64,000 nt of DNA from Luteimicrobium subarcticum (GCF_002798015.1 NZ_PGTZ01000007.1:514222-578221), one strand, 5' to 3'. Positions 1-10,361 are shown, counted from the stretch's first letter. Made by a program: numbers and translations. Notes: a model not told the origin generated them from the sequence alone.

Positions 1-2228
1 TTGTCGCTCTCCCAGTAGCCGTTCCCGCTCCCCGCGTCGCCGTCGACCAGCTTGGCGGGGCCGTACCAGTCGTTGACCTGCGAGGTCGCGGTGGTGGCGC
101 GCCCGAGTGCGAGGTCGCCGTCCGGGTCGAAGCCCACCCCGGTGAGCATCACGACGTACGGCCCGGCCGGTGAGGTCGAGTCGACCGTCACGAGCCCTGA
201 GTAGTTCTTCGACGCGGTCGGGGCGAACGCGAGCCCGAGCTCGCACGCGCCGCCCACGGCGATCGTCGCGCACCCGTGCGTCACGGTGAACCCGGCGGGC
301 GGCAGCACCTGCTGGACGGTGACGGGCTCCGGGCCGGGGTTGGTGATCGTCAGTGTCCGGGTGGTGGTCGAGCCCAGCGACTGGAACCCGAAGCCGACGC
401 CGTCAGGCTGGTCGAGCACGAGCTGCCCGGCGGCGGGCAGGCCGCAGCGGCTCGACGACCAGCCCAGGTTCAGGCCGGTGCGACGCACGACGAAGCCGCT
501 CGCGCAGTCCTCGACCCCGACCGTCCCGAGGCCCGTGGCGACGACGGACGAGAAGGTGCCCGAGCCCGCCGCCGAGAGCTGGAGCGCGGAGCTCCCCGCC
601 TTCGCGACCGCGACGCGTGACACGCTCAGACCCGTCACGGACGAGCCGTCGACCTGGACCCCTGCGAACGAGGAGTCCGCGAGCACCGAGTCGCTCACCA
701 CGACCTTGCCCGTGATCGGCGCGTCGTCGGCCCAGACCCACACCGCGCCGATCTGCGTGGGCGCGTTCGGCACGAGGCCGCCCGTGCGCAGGAACAGGTT
801 CCCGGACGCGGTCGTGGTCCCGGACAGCGGCACGGAGCCGAACCGGTTGCCGATCTCGATGCCCGCGCCCTGCGTCACGGTGTCCGCGGCGACGGAGTGC
901 GTCACGGCGTTGTCGTGGCCGCCGTAGAGACCGAAGCCGTTCGCGAGCACGGGCGACGACACCGTGACGTGGTCGACGGTGTCGCCGTGGTCGGCGCGCT
1001 GGTCGGACCACAGCGCGACGCCGTCGTCACCGGTCCCGCGGACGAACACGTCGCGCAGCGTCGTGTCGCTGACACCGCCGTGCAGGTTGATGCCGTCCGC
1101 CCACGTGTCCTGGACGCGCAGGTGCGTCAGCGTGAGGCCCGACGACGGGCCGTCGAACCACGCGCCCACCTTGGTGTGCTCGATCCACACGTCGTCGACG
1201 GTCGAGCCGCCGCCCATCGAGCCGCCGAGCCCGGAGTCGGACGTCGCGTCGTCGCGCACGGTGGTGTCGCCCTGGATCGTGAAGCCTGACAGGTGCACGC
1301 CGGTGCTCGTCGCGGGGGACGCCGCACCGTAGACGCCGACGCCGGCGCCGCGGAGCGTCGTGTACCAGGGTCCGGCGCCGGCCAGGGAGACCTGGTCGAC
1401 GACGAGGTGCCGCGTCACGGCGTATGTGCCCGGGGCTAGCCAGACGCCGGTGCCCCGGGCGCTCGCGGCGTCGAGCGCCGTCTGGATCGCGGCGCCCGAG
1501 TCGGTGGCGCCGGTGGGGTCTGCGCCGAACGTGCGGGCGTCGAGGAAGCCGGCGGGCGACGCGGTGGGCGCGCCGACGAGCTCGAGGTCGGCGAGGTCGA
1601 CGACGGTGCCGTCCGACGTGGCGGCGAGCCGGAGCGTCGTGCCGGCCGGGAGGGTCCGGCCGAGCAGTGCGTGCGCGTCGTCGAAGACGTGGTGCGGTCC
1701 GCCGTCGGCCGGGTCGTTCGTGAAGGGGTAGTTCCCGTACGCCCAGGCGTAGCGGGAGGTCAGGGGCAGGCTCGTGACCGCGCGGCCGTCGGCGCTGACC
1801 GCCAGGGTCGACGTCGTGCCGTCCGGGACGGAGTACCGCACGTCGAGGGCGTTCGCGGGGCGCGCCAGCACGATGTCGACGTGCTGCCCCGCGGCGAGGC
1901 GGACGGCCCGCCGGCCGGACGCCTCGGCGGCGACGGTCGTGAACGCACGGGAGGCGGCGAGCACGGTGCCGTCCGTGCGGGCGCTCTCGGCCTCGTGCTC
2001 GACGAACGGCACGCGGGCTCCGGGCGCGCTCGGCAGCGTGGCGCCAGCGAGCGTCGGCAGTGCCGTGCCGGGCACGGACGTGGGTGTCGGGAGCAGGGCT
2101 GGCGCCGGACGTGCCGCGAGCGCGGCGCCCGCGGCGGACGCGGGCAGGGTCGCGGCCAGCGACAGCGTCGTGGCGGCGAGCAGGGCGAGGGTGGCCCGGG
2201 GCGTCGCCCGGGGCAGGGAGGTTCTCAT
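1..2228 (-). CDS. secreted GH87-like alpha-1,3-glucanase (mutanase/mycodextranase), 3' end outside window
   Basis: Open frame of 742 codons from ATG at 2228 running off the window edge. Residues 1-33 are an Ala/Leu-rich signal peptide ending near ASAAG. Residues about 73-215 look like a CBM6/CBM35-type beta-sandwich. Residues about 225-580 form a right-handed parallel beta-helix that opens like pectate-lyase-superfamily proteins (DARTFGADPTGATDSGAAIQ). The helix carries WADGINLH (D378) and GTGDDGVALW (D401, D402). This D...DD spacing of 23 and 24 residues matches, from memory, the three catalytic Asp of characterised GH87 alpha-1,3-glucanases. Residues about 585-700 resemble a choice-of-anchor D/HYDIN domain, and a discoidin-like domain begins near 705. 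Role inferred: hydrolysis of fungal or dextran-type alpha-1,3-glucan outside the cell. The architecture is seen; the exact substrate is inference. No strong ribosome binding site precedes the ATG. Confidence 0.72.
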   Translation of the reverse strand, partial: MRTSLPRATPRATLALLAATTLSLAATLPASAAGAALAARPAPALLPTPTSVPGTALPTLAGATLPSAPGARVPFVEHEAESARTDGTVLAASRAFTTVAAEASGRRAVRLAAGQHVDIVLARPANALDVRYSVPDGTTSTLAVSADGRAVTSLPLTSRYAWAYGNYPFTNDPADGGPHHVFDDAHALLGRTLPAGTTLRLAATSDGTVVDLADLELVGAPTASPAGFLDARTFGADPTGATDSGAAIQTALDAASARGTGVWLAPGTYAVTRHLVVDQVSLAGAGPWYTTLRGAGVGVYGAASPATSTGVHLSGFTIQGDTTVRDDATSDSGLGGSMGGGSTVDDVWIEHTKVGAWFDGPSSGLTLTHLRVQDTWADGINLHGGVSDTTLRDVFVRGTGDDGVALWSDQRADHGDTVDHVTVSSPVLANGFGLYGGHDNAVTHSVAADTVTQGAGIEIGNRFGSVPLSGTTTASGNLFLRTGGLVPNAPTQIGAVWVWADDAPITGKVVVSDSVLADSSFAGVQVDGSSVTGLSVSRVAVAKAGSSALQLSAAGSGTFSSVVATGLGTVGVEDCASGFVVRRTGLNLGWSSSRCGLPAAGQLVLDQPDGVGFGFQSLGSTTTRTLTITNPGPEPVTVQQVLPPAGFTVTHGCATIAVGGACELGLAFAPTASKNYSGLVTVDSTSPAGPYVVMLTGVGFDPDGDLALGRATTATSQVNDWYGPAKLVDGDAGSGNGYWESD

Positions 2229-2385
2229 GCGGAGCGGTCTCGATTCGCGGGTTCGTCCCGCGAGGTTCGCGGGATGCCGAGGAGGAGGCCGCCGACGACC
2301 GGGTCGTTCACCGGGCGTCGGGCTGGCTCCTCGCGTGGTCGCGAACATGACGTGCCGCTCCGCAGGTCATGTGGGCCAGGTCACA

Positions 2386-2667
2386 CTAGCGAGGCTGCTC
2401 CTGCGACGGCAAGGGCTTGCCCAGGTACCGGGCGCGGTTGCGGCGCTCCCACAGGAGCCCGAGGCCTCCGACGGCGATGCCGGCCACGGCCGTCCAGACG
2501 AGCGTCGCCGCGTCGGAGCCCGTGGCGGCGAGCACGACCGCGACGACGAGGACGACGCCCCACGCGGCCAGACCGAGGTACAGGGGGAGCCGCAGGTCCA
2601 CGCGCTCGACCGGAGGTTCCGCGCGTCGGCGCTCGGGGTGCAGGACGACGTCCACCAGCGAGGGCAT
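2386..2667 (-). CDS. DUF2530-like small membrane protein
   Basis: A 93-residue protein. The N-terminal 25 residues are charged (ERRRAEPPVERVDLRLP), followed by two hydrophobic segments at about 28-48 and 55-75, then a basic tail beginning WERRNRARYLG. This pattern matches the actinobacterial DUF2530 family, whose function is unknown. It lies between the divergently placed glucanase and sugar transferase genes with no operon partner. ATG at 2667. Assignment rests on length, topology and the WERRNRARYLGKP motif. Confidence 0.6.
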   Translation of the reverse strand: MPSLVDVVLHPERRRAEPPVERVDLRLPLYLGLAAWGVVLVVAVVLAATGSDAATLVWTAVAGIAVGGLGLLWERRNRARYLGKPLPSQEQPR

Positions 2668-2774
2668 GCACCGAGCGTATCCCGCGGCCGTGGTGGTGCG
2701 TCGGTGGTGCGTCCGTGGTGCGTCTCACCCGGGTGAAAAGGCCTCCGCAAGGCGGGAGAGTACGCGGACGGCGG

Positions 2775-2780
2775 TATTCT
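2775..2780 (+). promoter_or_regulatory. candidate -10 box of the sugar transferase gene
   Basis: TATTCT stands 82 bases before the GTG start, in otherwise GC-rich DNA. No good -35 hexamer is visible 17 bases upstream. It implies a leader of about 75 nt ending in a strong GGAAGGAG ribosome binding site at 2847-2854. Confidence 0.35.
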
Positions 2781-2862
2781 CGCACGGTCAGAGCACCGCC
2801 CGGGGGTCGTGCGGCGCTGACGGAGCGGCCGTCAAGAACCGGCGACCGGAAGGAGTCCGACC

Positions 2863-4374
2863 GTGGCAGGAACTGTCGCCGAACGGCTCGGCACCGTACC
2901 CGGACGCACCGAGGCCCGACGCAGGGCGCGGGTCCGTGACGCCTCGCGCGACGCCGCCGAGCTCCGTTGGCACCAGTCGTACCGTCGTCGGCTCCTCGTG
3001 TCGGACACGGTCGCCGTCATCGTGTCCGTCGTCCTGTCCTACCTGCTGCACCGCAACGGGCTCGAGGCGGGTCGACCGAACGCCGGTCCCGTCCAGAACA
3101 CGCTCGTGGCGGCGGCCATCGCCCTGGCGTGGGTCGGGCTGCTCGGCTACACCAAGTCCCGCGACCCGAAGATCCTCGGGAGCGGCCCGTCCGAGTACCA
3201 GCGGGTGTTCGGGGCCACCTGGCGCATGTTCGCGACGCTCGCGATCGTCGCGTTCGTCGTGCAGTACGCCCCGGCGCGCGGCTACATCGCGATCGCGGCC
3301 CCCATCGGCCTGTGCGCGCTGCTCGTGGAGCGCTACGCCTGGCGCCAGTGGCTGCACCGGCGTCGGGCGGACGGCCAGTGCGTCTCCACGGTCCTCGCGA
3401 TCGGGCACCGGGAGCACGTCCGTGAGCTCGTGCGCGACCTCAACACGCGCCCCGACTCCGGGTACCGGGTGGTCGGGGCGTGCGTCCCCGTCGGCGAGCA
3501 GCCCGAGGGCGGCGACATCCTCGGCGTGCCCGTCGTGGGCGACCTGTTCTCGGCAGCGTCCGTCGCGCAGGACGTCGGTGTCCACACGGTGGCGGTCACC
3601 GGGGCGGACGCGCTCACCGCGGACGTCGTGCGCCGCCTCGGCTGGGAGCTCGAGCCGTCCGGCGTCGACCTCATGCTGACGGCGGCGCTGACGGACGTCG
3701 CCGGCCCGCGCATCATGATCACGCCCGCCGAGAACGTGGCGCTCGTGCACGTCGAGGCGCCGCGCTTCACCGGTGTGCGGTACTGGACGAAGTCCACGAT
3801 CGAGTGGCTCATCTCGTTCGCCGGGCTCGTCGTCCTGCTCCCGCTGCTCGTGGTCGTCGGGGTGGCCGTCAAGGCGACGAGCAGCGGCCCGGTGTTCTTC
3901 CGCCAGGAGCGCGTCGGACGCAACGGCACGGTGTTCCCGATGTTCAAGTTCCGTTCCATGCGGGTCGGCGCCGAGTCGGAGCTGAGCGACCTCGTCACGC
4001 AGAACGAGGGCGCGGGGCTGCTGTTCAAGATCCGTGACGACCCGCGCGTCACGTCGGTCGGGCGGCTGCTGCGCCGGTCGTCGATCGACGAGATCCCGCA
4101 GCTCTTCAACGTCCTGCGGGGCGACATGAGCCTCGTCGGGCCGCGCCCGCCGCTGCCCAGCGAGGTCAGCGCCTACGAGGCCGACGTGCGCCGCCGCCTG
4201 CTCGTCAAGCCGGGCATGACCGGGCTGTGGCAGACGAGCGGGCGCTCGGAGCTCTCGTGGGAGCAGAGCGTGCGGCTGGACGTCTACTACGTCGAGAACT
4301 GGACGTTGTTCGGCGACCTGATGATCCTGGCTCGGACGGGCAAGGCCGTGCTCCAGGGGCGCGGAGCATACTGA
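2863..4374 (+). CDS. exopolysaccharide polyprenyl glycosylphosphotransferase (WcaJ/WbaP type)
   Basis: A 503-residue membrane protein that should transfer a sugar-1-phosphate from a nucleotide sugar to undecaprenyl phosphate, the first committed step of capsule or exopolysaccharide synthesis. Hydrophobic segments lie near 45-65, 80-100, 125-142 and 145-160. A CoA-binding-like domain follows, then another membrane segment at about 310-335. The catalytic bacterial sugar transferase domain fills the C terminus: FFRQERVGRNG, MFKFRSM, DEIPQLFNVLRGDMSLVGPR and KPGMTGLWQTSGRS. GTG start chosen for the GGAAGGAG site 8 bases upstream. No glycosyltransferase cluster accompanies it here, which is unusual for the family. 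The sugar cannot be told from sequence. Confidence 0.9.
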   Translation: MAGTVAERLGTVPGRTEARRRARVRDASRDAAELRWHQSYRRRLLVSDTVAVIVSVVLSYLLHRNGLEAGRPNAGPVQNTLVAAAIALAWVGLLGYTKSRDPKILGSGPSEYQRVFGATWRMFATLAIVAFVVQYAPARGYIAIAAPIGLCALLVERYAWRQWLHRRRADGQCVSTVLAIGHREHVRELVRDLNTRPDSGYRVVGACVPVGEQPEGGDILGVPVVGDLFSAASVAQDVGVHTVAVTGADALTADVVRRLGWELEPSGVDLMLTAALTDVAGPRIMITPAENVALVHVEAPRFTGVRYWTKSTIEWLISFAGLVVLLPLLVVVGVAVKATSSGPVFFRQERVGRNGTVFPMFKFRSMRVGAESELSDLVTQNEGAGLLFKIRDDPRVTSVGRLLRRSSIDEIPQLFNVLRGDMSLVGPRPPLPSEVSAYEADVRRRLLVKPGMTGLWQTSGRSELSWEQSVRLDVYYVENWTLFGDLMILARTGKAVLQGRGAY

Positions 4375-4403
4375 CGCTCCCGCGGTCTGGCACCATGTGA
4401 CCC

Positions 4404-5861
4404 ATGACCAGCACGGCACCCGCGCGCCCGAGCGCCCTCGACCGCTACTTCAGGATCAGTGAACGCGGCTCGACCGTCGGCACCGAGATCCGTGGTGGCC
4501 TCGTCACCTTCTTCGCGATGTGCTACATCATCGCCCTCAACCCGCTCATCCTCGGCACCGTCAAGGACGGCACCGGCCACTTCCTCGCGGACGGCAACCT
4601 GGCCGTCATCGCGGCGGCGACGTCGCTGGTCGCCGGGGTGATGACGATCCTCATGGGTGTCGTCGCGAACTTCCCGCTGTCGATCGCGGCGGGCCTCGGC
4701 CTCAACGCCGTCGTGGCGTTCTCGATCGCTGCCCGCCCGGGCGTGAGCTGGGCGGACGCGATGGGCCTCGTGGTCCTCGAGGGCGTCGTCATGCTGGCCC
4801 TCGTGCTCACCGGTTTCCGGACTGCCATGTTCCGGGCGGTCCCGCAGGAGCTCAAGGTCGCGATCAGCGTCGGTATCGGCATGTTCATCGCACTCGTCGG
4901 CTTCGTGGACTCCGGCTTCGTCCGCGCGGGCGGCGGGACGCCGCTCTCGCTCGGCATCGACGGCTCGCTCGCCGGCTGGCCGATCCTCATCTTCGTCATC
5001 GGTCTCGTCCTGCTCCTCGTGCTGATGATCCGCAAGGTGCGCGGCGCGATCCTCATCGCCATCGCCGCCGCGACGATCCTCGCGGTCGCGGCCCAGTCGC
5101 TGTTCCACGTCGGCGCCCAGGGTGCGGACGGCTCCAACCCGCGCGGCTGGTCGCTCAACGTGCCGTCGTTCCCCGGGTGGGGCAACCTCGTCGACGTCCC
5201 GGACCTGTCGATCGTCGGGCACTTCTCGCTCACCGGCGGGATCCGCGAGCTCGGCATCCTCACGGTCGTGCTGCTCGTCTTCTCGCTCGTGATCGCCGAC
5301 TTCTTCGACACGATGGGCACGATGGTCGCGGTCGGCAGCGAGGGCAAGCTCCTCGACGCCGAGGGCAACCCGGTCGGCACGAAGAAGATCCTCGTCGTCG
5401 ACTCGGTGGCGGCGATGGCCGGCGGCGTCGGCAGCGTCTCGTCCAACACGGCGTTCGTCGAGTCGACGACCGGCGTCGGCGACGGTGCCCGCACCGGCCT
5501 GTCGAGCGTGGTGACGGGTGTCGCCTTCCTGCTCTCGATGTTCGCGGCGCCGCTCGTCAGCATGGTGCCGTCCGAGGCCGCGGCGCCGGCGCTCGTGCTC
5601 GTCGGGTTCCTCATGATGACCCAGGTCGCGGGGATCGACTGGAAGCACTGGGAGCTCGCGATCCCCGCGTTCCTCACGATCGTCCTCATGCCGTTCACGT
5701 ACTCGATCACCACGGGCATGGGCGCGGGGTTCATCGCCTACGTGATCCTCCAGGTCGCGGTCGGCAAGGCGCGCAAGGTCCACCCGCTGCTGTGGATCGC
5801 GGCGGCGGCGTTCGTCGTGTACTTCGCGCTCGGCCCCATCGAGGAGCTCCTCAACGCCTGA
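4404..5861 (+). CDS. NCS2-family purine permease (AzgA/PbuG type)
   Basis: A 485-residue polytopic membrane protein, probably a proton-coupled importer of adenine, guanine or hypoxanthine. It has about 12 to 14 hydrophobic segments. Diagnostic stretches are RGGLVTFFAMCYIIALNP near 28-45, NFPLSIAAGLGLNAVVAF near 88-105, the conserved DFFDTMGTMVAVGSEG near 300, and SSNTAFVESTTGVGDGARTG near 350. These match the AzgA-type branch of NCS2 rather than UraA/UapC. ATG start lies 30 bases after the sugar transferase stop, so read-through from that gene is possible. Substrate preference among purines is not readable. Confidence 0.9.
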   Translation: MTSTAPARPSALDRYFRISERGSTVGTEIRGGLVTFFAMCYIIALNPLILGTVKDGTGHFLADGNLAVIAAATSLVAGVMTILMGVVANFPLSIAAGLGLNAVVAFSIAARPGVSWADAMGLVVLEGVVMLALVLTGFRTAMFRAVPQELKVAISVGIGMFIALVGFVDSGFVRAGGGTPLSLGIDGSLAGWPILIFVIGLVLLLVLMIRKVRGAILIAIAAATILAVAAQSLFHVGAQGADGSNPRGWSLNVPSFPGWGNLVDVPDLSIVGHFSLTGGIRELGILTVVLLVFSLVIADFFDTMGTMVAVGSEGKLLDAEGNPVGTKKILVVDSVAAMAGGVGSVSSNTAFVESTTGVGDGARTGLSSVVTGVAFLLSMFAAPLVSMVPSEAAAPALVLVGFLMMTQVAGIDWKHWELAIPAFLTIVLMPFTYSITTGMGAGFIAYVILQVAVGKARKVHPLLWIAAAAFVVYFALGPIEELLNA

Positions 5862-5878
5862 CGGCGCGTGCCCACGTC

Positions 5879-7141
5879 ATGGACCAGACCTTCTTCCCGC
5901 TCGACAACACGGTGCAGCGCGCGGACTGGGGTTCGACGAGCGTCATCCAGGGCCTCCTGGGCGAGCCGCCGGACGGGCGCCCGGCCGCCGAGCTGTGGCT
6001 CGGTGCGCACCCGCTCGCACCGAGCGTCGCGTCGACGCCGCTGGGCGCGGTCTCGCTCGTCGACCTGGTCCGGGCCGACCCGGTCGGGATGCTGGGCCGC
6101 CGCGTCCAGGACACCTACGGTCCCCGGCTGCCGTACCTGCTCAAGGTCCTCGCGGCCGACCGGGCGCTGTCGCTGCAGGTCCACCCCAAGCCGCACCTGG
6201 CGCGCGCCGGCTTCAACCGGGAGAACGCGGCCGGGGTGCCGCTCACGGCGTCCCACCGCAACTACAAGGACGACCAGTCCAAGCCCGAGATGATCGTCGC
6301 CCTCGGCCGGTTCGAGGGGCTCGCGGGCTTCCGCCGGCCCGACCGATCCCTGGCGCTGCTGCACGGGCTGGACGGCGACCTCGTGGCCGCGATGCGTGAC
6401 GCGCTCGCGGGCGGGGGCCGGGGGCCGCGCCCGCTCGTCGGCACGTCGGCGTCGGTCGTGCGCGACGCGTTCGAGCGCGCCGTGCACGCCCGCCGCGACG
6501 AGCGCGTGGCGGACGACGTCGCGACCACGCTCGCGAGCGTCCGGGCACGGGCCGGGACGGTGCCGGGGTGGATGGCGCTGGCCGACGCGGCCGCGCTGCG
6601 GCTCGGCGCGGACTACCCGGGCGACCCCGGTGCGCTCGCCGCCTTCCTGCTCAACGTGTTCGTGCTGCACGCGGGAGAGGCCGTGTTCCTCGCCCCGGGT
6701 CAGGTCCACGCGTACCTGCGCGGCGCGGGAGTCGAGATCATGTCGAGCTCGGACAACGTCCTGCGGGCCGGGCTGACCCACAAGCACGTCGACGTCGACG
6801 CCCTGCTCGAGTGCGCCGACTTCGCGCCGTCGCCGCCGCCGCACCCGCAGCAGTCGGCGGTCGCGTCCGGGCTGACGTCGTACCGGGTGCCGGTCCGGGA
6901 GTTCGGGCTCGTCGTCGGCGAGGTGCACGGCGAGCCGGCCGACCTGCCGTCCGACGGGCCGCGTGTCGTGCTCGTGCTCGACGGGGTGGTGGACGTCGTC
7001 GCGGGCGTCCACCGGACGCGTCTGGGCCGTGGCGCGTCGGTCTTCGTCCCGGACGCGGCGGGTCCGCTCGCGGTCGAGCCGGTCTCGGTCGTCGGCGCGA
7101 CAGGCGTGCGGGGCCGTGTCGCGGTGGCGTACGTCCCCTGA
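5879..7141 (+). CDS. manA: mannose-6-phosphate isomerase, class I
   Basis: A 420-residue cytoplasmic zinc enzyme interconverting fructose-6-phosphate and mannose-6-phosphate, which feeds GDP-mannose and polyprenyl-phosphate-mannose synthesis. Type I signatures are FPLDNTVQRADWGS at the N terminus, the metal-site QVHPKPHLA (near residue 100) and YKDDQSKPEM (near 130), and YLRGAGVEIMSSSDNVLRAGL (positions about 280-300) with HKHVDVDALL after it. It starts 17 bases after the permease stop. The window also holds a protein O-mannosyltransferase (57.7 kb), a downstream user of mannose donors. Length is typical of bacterial type I enzymes. Confidence 0.93.
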   Translation: MDQTFFPLDNTVQRADWGSTSVIQGLLGEPPDGRPAAELWLGAHPLAPSVASTPLGAVSLVDLVRADPVGMLGRRVQDTYGPRLPYLLKVLAADRALSLQVHPKPHLARAGFNRENAAGVPLTASHRNYKDDQSKPEMIVALGRFEGLAGFRRPDRSLALLHGLDGDLVAAMRDALAGGGRGPRPLVGTSASVVRDAFERAVHARRDERVADDVATTLASVRARAGTVPGWMALADAAALRLGADYPGDPGALAAFLLNVFVLHAGEAVFLAPGQVHAYLRGAGVEIMSSSDNVLRAGLTHKHVDVDALLECADFAPSPPPHPQQSAVASGLTSYRVPVREFGLVVGEVHGEPADLPSDGPRVVLVLDGVVDVVAGVHRTRLGRGASVFVPDAAGPLAVEPVSVVGATGVRGRVAVAYVP

Positions 7142-7212
7142 GCCGCTGAGTGCCGCGGCCCGGCTCGCTGCACAGGGTCCGACGCAGGTCCCGGCGTCGC
7201 GTCCGTCGGATA

Positions 7213-7240
7213 CTTAGCAAGGGTAATGACGTATGCTAAG
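7213..7240 (+). promoter_or_regulatory. palindromic operator overlapping the marR start region
   Basis: CTTAGCA (7213-7219) is mirrored exactly by TGCTAAG (7234-7240), and the symmetry continues outward to 10 bp with one mismatch. The right arm contains the AAGG that serves as ribosome binding site for the ATG at 7245. MarR proteins commonly bind such dyads at their own promoter, so autorepression that also covers the translation start is inferred. Confidence 0.6.
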
Positions 7241-7244
7241 GATC

Positions 7245-7742
7245 ATGCCCCCGCCTGCCTCGCCCGCCACAGCCGTGCCCGACGACTCCTCGACCTCCGC
7301 CGCTCCCGCCCCGGAGCGCCCGGCCGTCGCCCAGACCCCCGCCGCCGAGCTGCGGGTCGCCCTCCTGCGCACGACGCGGCGCCTCAAGCAGCAGCGCGGC
7401 GCCGCCGGCCTGTCCGACGGGCAGCACGCCGTCCTCGTCGAGGTCTGCCGTCGCGGCCCGTCGACGCCCGGTGCGCTCGCCGAGCACGAGCGCATCAGCG
7501 CGCCGTCGATGACCCGCATCCTCAACGGGCTCGTCGAGCTCGGGCTGGTGCGCAAGGACGCCGACCCGCAGGACGGGCGCCAGGTGCTCGTCGACCTCAC
7601 GGACGCCGGTCGCGACGAGCTCGCGGCCACCCGGCGGGCGCGCGACGCGTGGCTCGCCGACCAGCTCGACCGGCTCGACGCCGCCGACCGCGAGACGCTC
7701 CGCCGTGCTGCCGAGATCCTCGTGGAGGTGGCCGCTCGGTGA
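7245..7742 (+). CDS. MarR-family transcriptional regulator
   Basis: A 165-residue winged-helix DNA-binding protein. After a Pro/Ala-rich 35-residue N terminus come ELRVALLRTTRRLKQQ (dimer helix), the recognition region GALAEHERISAPSMTRIL and the wing NGLVELGLVRKDADPQDGRQ, followed by LTDAGRDELAATRRAR. An in-frame ATG exists at 7233, but 7245 has AAGG just upstream, and the earlier ATG falls inside the operator. Its stop overlaps the GTG of the following transporter by four bases, so the two are co-translated. It likely represses the transporter and is released by a small, unknown ligand. Confidence 0.88.
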   Translation: MPPPASPATAVPDDSSTSAAPAPERPAVAQTPAAELRVALLRTTRRLKQQRGAAGLSDGQHAVLVEVCRRGPSTPGALAEHERISAPSMTRILNGLVELGLVRKDADPQDGRQVLVDLTDAGRDELAATRRARDAWLADQLDRLDAADRETLRRAAEILVEVAAR

Positions 7743-9100
7743 GCACGTTCGACTCGCTCCGCTTCCGTAACTACCGCCTCTGGTTCGCCGGGGCCCTCGT
7801 CGCCAACGTCGGCACGTGGATGCAGCGCGTCGCGCAGGACTGGCTGGTGCTGACCCACCTGTCGCACGACTCGAGCTTCGCCGTCGGCATCGTGACCGCG
7901 CTGCAGTTCCTCCCGTTCCTGCTCATGGCGCCCGTGGGCGGGCTGCTCGCCGACCGGGTCGACCGGCGCAAGCTGCTCATGACCACGCAGGCCGCCATGG
8001 GAGCGCTCGCGCTCGGCCTCGGCACGCTCGTGCTCACCGGCACCGTCCAGCTCTGGCACGTGTACGCGTTCGCGCTCGCGCTCGGCGTGGTCGCCACGAT
8101 CGACGCGCCCGTGCGGCAGACGTTCGTCTCCCAGCTCGTGCCCGCCGACCGCCTCTCGAACGCCGTGGGCCTCAACAGCGCCTCGTTCAACGCCGCGCGC
8201 CTCATCGGCCCCGGCGTCGCCGGCCTGCTCATCGCGGCCGTCGGTGCCGGCTGGGTGTTCGTCATCAACGGCGTCTCGTTCGCCGCGACGATCCTCGCCC
8301 TGCTGCTCATGCGCGTGCGCGACCTGCGCCCCATGCCGGTGGCGCGCCGCGGCCGCGGCCAGGTGCGCGAGGGGTTCCGCTACGTCCGCGGGCGCAGCGA
8401 CATCCTCGTCATCATGGTCGTGGTCGGCGTCGTGTCGATGTTCGGCCTGAACTTCCAGCTCACCTCCGCCACGATGGCGCGCACCGTGTTCGACAAGGGC
8501 GCGGGGGAGTACGGCGTCCTCGGCTCGATCCTGGCCATCGGGTCGCTCGCCGGCGCGCTGCTCGCCGCGCGGCGCAAGCAGCCCCGGGTGCGCCTCGTCG
8601 TCGGGGCGGCGTTCGCGTTCGGTCTGGCGGCCGGGGCGCTCGCGCTCGCGCCGTCGTACCTCATGTTCGCCGTCCTGTGCATCCCGGTCGGGCTCGCGAG
8701 CCTCACGATGATGACGGCGGCGAACGCGACCATCCAGATGTCGACCGAACCCGAGATGCGCGGCCGCGTCATGGCCGTCTACATGATGGTGTTCCAGGGG
8801 GCGACCCCGATCGGGTCACCGATCGTCGGCTGGATCGGGCAGCAGCTCGGGGCGCGGTGGTCCATCGGGATCGGCTCCGTGACCGCGCTCCTGGTCTCGG
8901 TCGGCGCCTATGTGTGGATGAAGCGTCACTGGCACGTGCAGGTGCGCTACCGCGTCGCGGCACGCCCCCACCTCGTGGTGCGGCACCTCGACGCGGACGC
9001 CGGCCGGACCGTCGCCGGGCCGCTCGCGCCGGCGCAGCGCGCCGCCGCGGCCCGCGAGCTCGAGGCCGCCGAGGAGCACGCCCGCTCCAGCGCCGCCTGA
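7739..9100 (+). CDS. MFS drug/small-molecule exporter
   Basis: A 453-residue major facilitator protein of the EntS/MdtG-like set, beginning FDSLRFRNYRLWFAGALVANVGTWMQ, a common start in this group. The conserved loop-2 motif GGLLADRVDRRKLLM lies near residue 75, and DAPVRQTFVSQLVP near 120. About 11 to 12 hydrophobic segments span 17-400. The last 50 residues are hydrophilic and acidic-Ala-rich. GTG start overlaps the MarR stop (GTGA). Export under MarR control is the usual arrangement. Substrate unknown. Confidence 0.88.
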   Translation: MSTFDSLRFRNYRLWFAGALVANVGTWMQRVAQDWLVLTHLSHDSSFAVGIVTALQFLPFLLMAPVGGLLADRVDRRKLLMTTQAAMGALALGLGTLVLTGTVQLWHVYAFALALGVVATIDAPVRQTFVSQLVPADRLSNAVGLNSASFNAARLIGPGVAGLLIAAVGAGWVFVINGVSFAATILALLLMRVRDLRPMPVARRGRGQVREGFRYVRGRSDILVIMVVVGVVSMFGLNFQLTSATMARTVFDKGAGEYGVLGSILAIGSLAGALLAARRKQPRVRLVVGAAFAFGLAAGALALAPSYLMFAVLCIPVGLASLTMMTAANATIQMSTEPEMRGRVMAVYMMVFQGATPIGSPIVGWIGQQLGARWSIGIGSVTALLVSVGAYVWMKRHWHVQVRYRVAARPHLVVRHLDADAGRTVAGPLAPAQRAAAARELEAAEEHARSSAA

Positions 9101-9113
9101 GCGGACGGGTGCG

Positions 9114-10274
<1,161 letters not shown>

Positions 10275-10361
10275 CTATCGGCCGCCCCCACCTAGACTGG
10301 TGCGGGCCCGTCGGCACGACCTCGACGTCCCATCCACGGCACTTCACGGAGGAGCGCACGC

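Noticed and set aside
1671-2939. Plus-strand frame over the end of the glucanase and the DUF2530 gene
   Set aside because: Arg/Gly-rich noise without motifs, crossing the starts of real genes on both strands.
2788-4419. Long minus-strand open frame over the sugar transferase gene
   Set aside because: Composition typical of GC-rich antisense frames; the plus frame holds a complete, recognisable glycosylphosphotransferase.
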